From JBBQRS01 sp038214535 (GTDB lineage Bacteria > Chloroflexota > Anaerolineae > CG2-30-64-16), in contig JBBQRS010000132.1 in NCBI GenBank assembly GCA_038214535.1, positions 1 through 11,453 on the forward strand: a stretch of DNA of 11,453 nt, in the 5' to 3' direction. Shown in pieces: positions 6,412 through 11,453 of the stretch. The position numbers and the translations under genes are program-made. Every line of letters begins with the position of its first letter. The first letter of the stretch is position 1. The notes beneath the pieces were generated by a model, which saw only the letters and a list, made by a program, of their open reading frames with translations, searched no databases and was not told the origin of the DNA.

Positions 6412-8232
6412 GTGACGACGACTCGCTGGAGTCCCTTCTTCAAGCAATTGGTAGTGATTGCCGGCCTGATCGGCGCGGTATGGCTCCTGTTTCGCATTCA
6501 CGTCATCCTGGGGCCGCTCGCCCTGGCGATCCTCTTTGCCTACGTGATCTCGCTGCCGGTCAACCGACTCGAAAAGCGCACCGGGTGGTCGCGCACGTTG
6601 CTGGCGGCCATTGTGTTGCTCACGGCGATCATCGTCCTCATCGTGACGGTCGTGCTGGTGTCCCCGGCGCTCTATAACCTCATCGTTTCCTTCGGCGCAA
6701 CCCTGGTCAGCGTCGTCACCGAGCTTCTGAATGTCACACCCCGGCCCGTGACGATCACGCCCGAGTTGACCTTCGATCTCGGCCCCCTCTATACACCGGT
6801 GAATGAATGGCTGCGCAGCGTGATCCAGCCCGACCTGACCACGATCCAGAACCTGCAACGCTACTTATTCCCGGTCGCAACGGGCGCCGCGTCGGTGGTC
6901 ATCGGCGCCGTCACCAGCCTCTTCTGGATCTTCTTCATCGTCATCCTGGTGTTCATCCTCGTGCGTGACGGCCCGCGCATTCGCGGCGGCGTCTTGAACC
7001 TGGTTCCCCTCTCCTGGCGCGCCGAGCTGGACCGGTTGATCAGCGAACTGGGCTCGGTCTGGAATCTGTTCGTGCAGGGCCAGTTCGTTATGAATTCCGT
7101 GATCGGCATCATCGTGTGGATCATGATGGCCGTTCTGGGGGTGCGCAACGCGCCGGCGCTCGGTCTGCTGGCGGCGGTGATGGAATTCGTCCCCGGCATC
7201 GGCCTGACGATAGCCGCCATTCCCTCCGTCCTGATTGCCCTGATCATCGGTTCATCATGGCTGCCGATCCCCAACCTCGCGTTCGGCATCATCGTGGCCC
7301 TCTCTTACGTGGTGCTGGGGCAGGTCGAGAACGCTTATCTGATGCCGCGCATCGTGGGCCGCCGGATCGCGTTGCACCCCGCGATCGTCATCATCGGCGC
7401 GGCTGCGGGCGCGCAAATCGCGGGCGTGCTCGGCATCCTCCTGGCCGCGCCCACCATCGCCTCGCTGCGCGTCATCGGCTCTTACGTGGCGCACAAGCTG
7501 TTCGACCTGGACCCGTTTCCGGAGGCCGCAACTTCATCCGATGCGAAGGCGGCCTGGGATGAGCGCGTGGCCGCGCACCCGCTGCGCGCGGTGCTCTTCG
7601 ATCTCGACGGGACCCTGATCGAGACGGATGACGCGATCATCGAACGCATTGTGTCGCTATCGAGTTTCCTGGAGAAGACGCTGCCCGTCGCACAGCGCCG
7701 CCGGATGACCCGCCGGGTGCTCATGGCGAACGAGGGCCTCGCCAACCGCGCGATCACTTTTCTGGACATCATGCACCTCGATGGGGCGCTCTTCAAGGTC
7801 AACGGCTTCGTGCGGGCGTTTCAGGGCCATCGCGAACCGGCGGAGTTCGCGCCGGTGGACGGCAGCACGGCGATGTTGCGCCAACTCGCGCAGCAACGCT
7901 TGATGCTCGGCGTGGTGACCTCGCGCAGCCGCGAGGATGCGGCCGCTTACCTGGCGCAGCAGGGGTTGGGCGATCTCTTCTGGGTGGTCATCACGCGCGA
8001 TGATGTGCGCCGGCTCAAGCCGCACCCTATGCCGGTCGAAAAGGCCGCCGAACAACTGGGGCTGTCGCCGGAACAGTGCGTCATGGTTGGCGACACGAAT
8101 TTGGACGTGCGCGCCGCCCGGCTGGCGGGCGCGTTGTCGGTGGGCGTGCTCTGTGGCTTCGGAACCGCGCAAGACCTGCGCGACGCCGACCTGGTGGTGG
8201 ATTCCCCCTCGGAACTGACGAAGATTCTATAG
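6412..8232 (+). CDS. Fusion of AI-2E/PerM-family transporter and HAD-superfamily phosphatase
   Basis: A 606-residue protein. Residues 1-365 are an AI-2E family (PerM/YdiK/TqsA-like) membrane protein: an N-terminal pair of hydrophobic segments, a third at about 63-88, an extracytoplasmic insert, then a dense block of segments with EFVPGIG and the family signature VENAYLMPRIVGRR followed by LHP. Family members are exporters or sodium/proton-linked antiporters; the substrate is open. After a ~30-residue linker, residues ~393-606 form a Gph/PpaX-like HAD hydrolase: FDLDGTLIE (D397, D399), motif II VTSRSR (T503), K536 in RLKPHP and GDTNLD (D561, D565), with a helical cap between the first two motifs. 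The catalytic set is complete, so the phosphatase should act in the cytoplasm tethered to the membrane. The start is GTG with AAGGA 6 bases upstream. The frame crosses the junction without interruption. The linkage suggests a phosphorylated cargo or a cytosolic substrate of the transporter, which is inference. Confidence 0.9.
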   Translation: MTTTRWSPFFKQLVVIAGLIGAVWLLFRIHVILGPLALAILFAYVISLPVNRLEKRTGWSRTLLAAIVLLTAIIVLIVTVVLVSPALYNLIVSFGATLVSVVTELLNVTPRPVTITPELTFDLGPLYTPVNEWLRSVIQPDLTTIQNLQRYLFPVATGAASVVIGAVTSLFWIFFIVILVFILVRDGPRIRGGVLNLVPLSWRAELDRLISELGSVWNLFVQGQFVMNSVIGIIVWIMMAVLGVRNAPALGLLAAVMEFVPGIGLTIAAIPSVLIALIIGSSWLPIPNLAFGIIVALSYVVLGQVENAYLMPRIVGRRIALHPAIVIIGAAAGAQIAGVLGILLAAPTIASLRVIGSYVAHKLFDLDPFPEAATSSDAKAAWDERVAAHPLRAVLFDLDGTLIETDDAIIERIVSLSSFLEKTLPVAQRRRMTRRVLMANEGLANRAITFLDIMHLDGALFKVNGFVRAFQGHREPAEFAPVDGSTAMLRQLAQQRLMLGVVTSRSREDAAAYLAQQGLGDLFWVVITRDDVRRLKPHPMPVEKAAEQLGLSPEQCVMVGDTNLDVRAARLAGALSVGVLCGFGTAQDLRDADLVVDSPSELTKIL

Positions 8233-8248
8233 GAGTCTACCCAAATCC

Positions 8249-8479
8249 CCTTTGTAGTGACGGCTTCAGCCGTTGGGGGTGCAGGACGGCGGCTAAAGCC
8301 TTCACTACGAAGGCGAGTCGTCTCGTCCAGCCCTTTGTAGTGGCGGCTTCAGCCGTTGGGGGTGCAGGACGGCGGCTAAAGCCTTCACTACGAAGGCGAG
8401 TCGTCTCGTCCAGCCCTTTGTAGTGACGGCTTCAGCCGTTGGGGGGGCAGGACGGCGGCTAAAGCCTTCACTACGAAGG
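8249..8479 (+). repeat. Three tandem copies of the dispersed hairpin repeat, 83-bp period
   Basis: Hairpin units at 8249-8313, 8332-8396 and 8415-8479 (65 bp each) are separated by two identical 18-bp linkers (CGAGTCGTCTCGTCCAGC), giving an exact 83-bp period. The copies differ at only a few positions (GTAGTGACGG or GTAGTGGCGG, and the loop of the third), so the array formed recently. It fills almost the whole gap between two convergent genes and may serve as a bidirectional 3' end; no T-tract is present. Confidence 0.93.
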
Positions 8480-8491
8480 GGCCGCGAAAGA

Positions 8492-9355
8492 TTACCTCTC
8501 TCGCCCCGGCATCCGCTTCTCCACGCCCCGCAGAATCAACGCCAACCCCACCGTCATAATCAGATACAAATAGGCCACCACGTTATACGTCTCGAAGAAA
8601 CGGAACGTGCTGGCCGCATAGACCTTGCCCAGTTGGGTGATGTCTTGCACGCCCAACACCGACACCAGCGAGGAATCCTTGAGCATGGCGATGAAGTCAT
8701 TGCCCAGCGGCGGCAAGACGTTGCGGATCGCCTGTGGCAAGATGACATAACGCATGGCCTTCGGATAGCTCATCCCCAGCGAGCGCGCCGCTTCCATCTG
8801 CCCCCGCCCGATAGACTCGATGCCGGCCCGAAAGATCTCCGAGATGAAGGCGCTGTAACCGATGGTCAGCGCCAGGACGGCGCGCACCGTGAAGTTCATC
8901 TGGCGCACCGTCACTTCCGTCAACGCCTGCGCCGGGTCGGCCAGGATGCCGAGGGACAAGAGGGCGCGCCCCGCCGAGTTGATCGGGATAACCAGCGCGG
9001 GTGCAGCCACAAAGGCGATGTAATACAGGATCACCAGCATCGGTACGCCGCGCACGATCTCCACGTAAAAGGTCGAAACCTCGTTGGCGAGCCGGTTGTG
9101 CGAGACGCGCATCAGCCCGATGATGAGGCCCAGGATCAGCGAGAGCGTGTAGGCGATCAGCGTCACCGTGATCGTCGTTCGGACCCCCTGCGAGACCGCC
9201 GTCAGGATGACGCGGTAATCGGCGTCGGTCAGCATGACCCCGAGAAAAACGACAGCCAGAACGATGGCGGTGACCAGCCAGTAGGGGACGCCGCGCAAAC
9301 GCTTCCCCAGGGAAGGCCGGCGTGCGTCGGGCGAGGTCAGTGTGTCTGCGCTCAT
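8492..9355 (-). CDS. ABC transporter permease, polar amino acid type (HisM/GlnP family)
   Basis: A 287-residue inner-membrane permease for a polar amino acid importer. Hydrophobic segments lie at about 24-43, 62-83, 98-125, 157-178 and 260-277. The ATPase-docking EAA loop is clear at 188-207 (EAARSLGMSYPKAMRYVILP), followed by the family block NDFIAMLKDSSLVSVLG. The length is typical for the longer form with an N-terminal extra helix. The start is ATG at 9355 with AAGGGAG upstream; a longer in-frame reading to 9463 would run into the hairpin repeat and is not used. It lies downstream of the duplicated binding-protein gene on the same strand, across 206 bases containing two hairpins and a repeat, so it may be expressed at a lower level than the binding protein. 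No second permease or ATPase is next to it, so the ATPase must be encoded elsewhere. Confidence 0.93.
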   Translation of the reverse strand: MSADTLTSPDARRPSLGKRLRGVPYWLVTAIVLAVVFLGVMLTDADYRVILTAVSQGVRTTITVTLIAYTLSLILGLIIGLMRVSHNRLANEVSTFYVEIVRGVPMLVILYYIAFVAAPALVIPINSAGRALLSLGILADPAQALTEVTVRQMNFTVRAVLALTIGYSAFISEIFRAGIESIGRGQMEAARSLGMSYPKAMRYVILPQAIRNVLPPLGNDFIAMLKDSSLVSVLGVQDITQLGKVYAASTFRFFETYNVVAYLYLIMTVGLALILRGVEKRMPGRER

Positions 9356-9392
9356 GGTGCGCTCCCTTGATGAAATGATACGTAGTCTAGCC

Positions 9393-9422
9393 CCTTGTGG
9401 GCGTCGCGCGACGGGCACAAGG
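9393..9422. promoter_or_regulatory. Hairpin in the leader of the permease gene
   Basis: CCTTGTG (9393-9399) pairs with CACAAGG (9416-9422), and inside it CGTCGCGCGACG (9402-9413) is a perfect palindrome. GG opposes GG between the two stems. It lies about 38 bases before the permease start and immediately beside a repeat copy. It could be an operator or an mRNA structure influencing translation; there is no T-tract. Confidence 0.45.
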
Positions 9423-9487
9423 CCCTTCGTAGTGGCGGCTTCAGCCGCTGCGCTGCCCCCCACGGCTGAAGCCGTGACTACGAAGGG
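9423..9487 (+). repeat. Full copy of dispersed hairpin repeat between the two ABC transporter genes
   Basis: Arms CCCTTCGTAGTGGCGGCTTC and GGCTGAAGCC...GACTACGAAGGG. Unlike the other copies the right arm carries GGCTGAAGCC, the exact complement of GGCTTCAGCC, so this is the most perfectly paired copy in the window. Confidence 0.9.
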
Positions 9488-9490
9488 GAG

Positions 9491-9541
9491 AGAAAAGTAC
9501 GAAGCTGAAAGGCTGCCTGTGGGCCGCCCTCCAGCTTCGTA
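9491..9541 (-). terminator. Long hairpin with T-rich tail after the binding-protein gene
   Basis: A 44-base inverted repeat (9498-9541) has a perfect 10-bp outer stem (TACGAAGCTG/CAGCTTCGTA), and the inner arms continue to pair in RNA with G-U pairs and one mismatch. In the leftward transcript it begins 20 bases after the binding-protein stop and is followed by CTTTTCTCTCC. This suits partial termination that would keep binding protein in excess over permease. Confidence 0.75.
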
Positions 9542-9561
9542 GATCGTTGCGAACGTGCAGA

Positions 9562-11268
9562 TCAGTTGGCGGCCGAATCGTACAGATAGAACCAGCGCAG
9601 GTTCAGGTGCCCGGCGTAACCATCCTGTTGCATCGTTTCGATGGCCGCGTTGAACGGCGCCACCAGATCGGAGCCGGGCGTGAAGATGAAGCCGAACTCC
9701 TCCGAGCCCAGCGGCTCGCCGATGCTCTTGAGGGCGTCCGGGTTCGCGCCGATGTACCCCCGCGTCGAGGCGGCGTCCATCAGCACCATGTCCACGTCGC
9801 CCGTCAACAACGCCTGCACCGCCGCGCCGAAGGTCTCGAAGATCTTGATGCGCGGGTTGGCCTCGTCGCCGTCCAGCACCTCATACACCGCGGTGTAGAA
9901 GTTGGTCGTCCCCGCCTGCGAGCCGATCAGCAGGTCGGGGTTCTGTGAGAATTCCTGCGGCGTCTGGAACCGATCCTCATCCGCGCGCACCAGCATGAAC
10001 TGCTCCGAGCGCATGTAGGGGATCGAGAAATCCACCTGTTCCTTGCGCTCGTCGTTGATCGTGATGCCGTCCATGCCCACGTCGAACTGGCCGTCCTTAA
10101 CGGCAGGGATCATGGCGTCCCACGAGGAGATTTGCCAGTCCACGGTGCAATTGAGGCGGCGGCAGATTTCCTCGATGGCCTCATATTCCCAGCCCACCGC
10201 CTCGCCGGTGAGAGGGTCCACGAAGTTGAGCGGGGTATAGGCGTTTTCCGTCACGGCGATGACTTCCTGGCCTTCCAGATCAGGCAGCCTGTCGTACATG
10301 TCCTCGGCGTTGGGGTCGGTGAAGAAGAACCACCGATTGTTGAGATAATCCAGGTAGCCGTCGGCGCTCATCTGCGCGATGGCCGCGTTGAACGGCGCCA
10401 CCAGATCGGAGCCGGGCGTGAAGATGAAGCCGAACTCCTCCGTGCCCAGCGGGTCGCCGATGGTCTCCAGCTTGTTCGGGTTCGCGCCGATATAGCCCTT
10501 CGAGGACGCGGCGTCCATCAGCACCATGTCCACGTCGTTGGTCAGCAACGCTTGCACGGCCGCCCCGAAGGTCTCGAACAGCTTGATGCGTGGGTTGGCC
10601 TCGTCGCCGTCCAACACTTCGTACACCGCGGTGTAGAAGTTGGTCGTGCCCGCCTGCGAGCCGATCAGCAGCTCCTCGTCCGCCGCGAAGCTCGCCGCGT
10701 CGGTGAAGCGGTCTTCCCCGGCGCGCACCAGCATGAACTGTTGCGAGGTCATGTACGGCATCGAGAAGTCCACCTGCGCCTTGCGCTCGGCGTTGATGGT
10801 GATGCCGTCCATCCCCACGTCGAACTGGCCGTCCTTCACGGCGGGAATCATGGCGTCCCACGATGAGATTTGCCAGTCCACGGTGCAGTTCAGGCGGCGG
10901 CAGATTTCTTCGATGGCGTCATATTCCCAGCCCACCGCCTTACCGGTGACCGGGTCCACGAAGTTCAGTGGGGTGTAGGCGTTCTCCGTCACCGCCACGA
11001 CCTCTCGACCCGCCAGGTCGGGCAGGCGCAGCGTTTTTGCGGCGGAAAGCCCGGCCGGTTCCACCACCGGCGCGGCGGTCGCCTCGACGATGGGCGCGTC
11101 CGCCGGCGCATCGGTGGCCGTCGGCAAGACGGGTTGCATCGCCGTGGGCGCTTCCGCGGGGACTTCCGTCGCCGAGACGGGTGGCGCCGGCGCCGCCGCG
11201 GGCGCGCACGCCGCGAACAGCATGCTGACCAACGCCAGCAGCGAGAGTAAGATCAGGGAGCGTTTCAT
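9562..11268 (-). CDS. Lipoprotein with two tandem family-3 solute-binding domains (polar amino acid ABC importer)
   Basis: A 568-residue substrate-capture lipoprotein. The signal peptide ends in the lipobox MLFAAC with lipidated C21. Residues 22-80 are an Ala/Pro/Val/Thr-rich tether. Two SBP_bac_3 domains follow at 81-326 and 327-568, repeated with an exact 246-residue period. By eye 196 of 242 aligned positions agree. Both keep VTENAYTPLNFVDP, the amino-acid binding fold blocks GMDGITIN, the hinge-side GSQAGTT and a C-x4-C pair (ICRRLNC). The most divergent patch is FTDAASFAADEE versus FQTPQEFSQNPD. Duplicated binding domains are known from GlnPQ-type importers, where they are fused to the permease; here they sit on one free lipoprotein. 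The start is ATG at 11268 with GGAGGA upstream; a longer reading from 11331 would lack the N-terminal signal layout. It precedes the permease gene in the same direction. Whether the two sites bind the same ligand cannot be told. Confidence 0.94.
   Translation of the reverse strand: MKRSLILLSLLALVSMLFAACAPAAAPAPPVSATEVPAEAPTAMQPVLPTATDAPADAPIVEATAAPVVEPAGLSAAKTLRLPDLAGREVVAVTENAYTPLNFVDPVTGKAVGWEYDAIEEICRRLNCTVDWQISSWDAMIPAVKDGQFDVGMDGITINAERKAQVDFSMPYMTSQQFMLVRAGEDRFTDAASFAADEELLIGSQAGTTNFYTAVYEVLDGDEANPRIKLFETFGAAVQALLTNDVDMVLMDAASSKGYIGANPNKLETIGDPLGTEEFGFIFTPGSDLVAPFNAAIAQMSADGYLDYLNNRWFFFTDPNAEDMYDRLPDLEGQEVIAVTENAYTPLNFVDPLTGEAVGWEYEAIEEICRRLNCTVDWQISSWDAMIPAVKDGQFDVGMDGITINDERKEQVDFSIPYMRSEQFMLVRADEDRFQTPQEFSQNPDLLIGSQAGTTNFYTAVYEVLDGDEANPRIKIFETFGAAVQALLTGDVDMVLMDAASTRGYIGANPDALKSIGEPLGSEEFGFIFTPGSDLVAPFNAAIETMQQDGYAGHLNLRWFYLYDSAAN
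9565..10290 (-). repeat. Second copy of internal binding-domain duplication
   Basis: Encodes residues 327-568. It matches 10291-11028 with a constant 738-base offset at both ends (for example GTCGAACTGG at 10081 and 10819, CACCAGATCG at 9661 and 10399), so there is no net indel between copies. The last ~27 residues diverge more than the rest. Confidence 0.9.
10291..11028 (-). repeat. First copy of internal binding-domain duplication
   Basis: Encodes residues 81-326 and is followed without a spacer by the second copy. Many codons differ synonymously even where the protein is identical, so the duplication is not brand new. Such a repeat is also a place where an assembly could collapse or expand. 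Confidence 0.9.
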
Positions 11269-11336
11269 CGTTATTCCTCCTCCGGGTGTGACAGGGCAGA
11301 GAATCACAGGCGAACCGCGACTACGGCTCACGGATG

Positions 11337-11365
11337 ATTCTAGCGTCTTTCGGGGCGTGCGTCAA
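11337..11365 (-). promoter_or_regulatory. Sigma70-type promoter of the ABC importer genes, TTGACG-N17-TAGAAT
   Basis: On the minus strand TTGACG (11365-11360) and TAGAAT (11342-11337) are separated by exactly 17 bases, each matching the consensus at five of six positions. The predicted start is near 11330, about 60 bases before the ATG at 11268. Confidence 0.75.
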
Positions 11366-11382
11366 AGCCGTCGCCGCACCGC

Positions 11383-11453
11383 GGGAATTCCACTCCCCCC
11401 TCGTAGTCGCGGCTTCAGCCGCCGGTGGGCGGGATGGCGGCTAAAGCCTTCAC
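11383..11453 (+). repeat. Dispersed hairpin repeat cut by the window end, preceded by GGGAATTCC
   Basis: TCGTAGTCGCGGCTTCAGCC (11401-11420) and GGCGGCTAAAGCCTTCAC at the very end form the usual two arms. Upstream, GGGAATTCC at 11383-11391 lies 19 bases before the GGCTTCAGCC core. In the 122-bp element at 1875 the same GGAATTCC motif lies 18 bases before its core. This copy may therefore be another member of that element type; its right end is not in the window. Confidence 0.75.

Noticed and set aside
6166..6858. 230-residue minus-strand frame spanning the repeats and the start of the AI-2E gene
   Set aside because: It runs through repeat copies and a terminator and is antisense to hydrophobic coding sequence, with a low-complexity product.
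7500..7600. AI-2E/HAD as two genes joined by a sequencing error
   Set aside because: The linker is in frame with normal codon use on both sides. No ribosome site or plausible separate start is visible just before the HAD domain, although only reads or relatives can fully exclude it.
8249..8479. CRISPR array
   Set aside because: There are regular repeats with 18-bp linkers, but the linkers are identical, the units are 65-bp hairpins, and no cas gene is near. It is a tandem amplification of the dispersed repeat.
8423..9370. 315-residue open frame on the plus strand
   Set aside because: It is antisense to the permease gene and begins inside a repeat copy. The His/Arg/Gln-rich composition shows it to be a shadow frame.
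9640..10866. Plus-strand frames of 133 and 244 residues that resemble each other
   Set aside because: Their similarity merely reflects the duplicated binding domain read on the opposite strand.

Overview
This GC-rich window reads as a chromosomal segment of a free-living bacterium. The gene content, the long alanine/proline-rich lipoprotein tether and the many copies of a GGCTTCAGCC/GGCTAAAGCC hairpin would fit a Chloroflexota (Anaerolineae/Caldilineae-type) genome. That assignment is inference, because no rRNA or marker gene is present.

Left part (1-1649, + strand): the 3' part of a class IV-like histone deacetylase-family amidohydrolase. Its stop overlaps by 4 bases the start of a membrane-anchored metallophosphoesterase. 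The stop codon of the phosphoesterase lies inside a dispersed repeat. The 642-base gap that follows holds repeat copies, a very good sigma70-type promoter and a 122-bp element. That element has perfect 13-bp terminal inverted repeats, exactly abutting 12-bp direct repeats, and a divergent copy of the dispersed hairpin in its centre.

Middle (2292-8232, + strand): a 1249-residue secreted protein joins a type I phosphodiesterase/nucleotide pyrophosphatase domain to a complete UshA-like 5'-nucleotidase, so one polypeptide could take nucleotides or phosphodiesters down to nucleoside and phosphate. A perfect stem, three more repeat copies (one of them a half) and a clear intrinsic terminator follow. 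Next comes a 606-residue fusion of an AI-2E/PerM-type membrane protein with a HAD phosphatase, with its own extended -10 promoter.

Right part (8492-11268, - strand): a polar amino acid ABC importer cluster, transcribed leftwards from a consensus promoter near 11350. It encodes a lipoprotein with two nearly identical tandem family-3 substrate-binding domains (about 81% identical by eye) and then a HisM/GlnP-type permease. A strong hairpin terminator or attenuator and a further repeat separate the two. No ATPase gene is in the window. The convergent 3' ends of the AI-2E/HAD gene and the permease gene are separated by three tandem copies of the dispersed hairpin on an exact 83-bp period.

The most notable points are three multidomain arrangements (phosphodiesterase/5'-nucleotidase, AI-2E/HAD, duplicated binding protein) and a hairpin repeat family occurring as half copies, single copies, linked pairs, a tandem array and inside a MITE-like element. 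I did not see a CRISPR array, a defence island, a transposase or an RNA gene.
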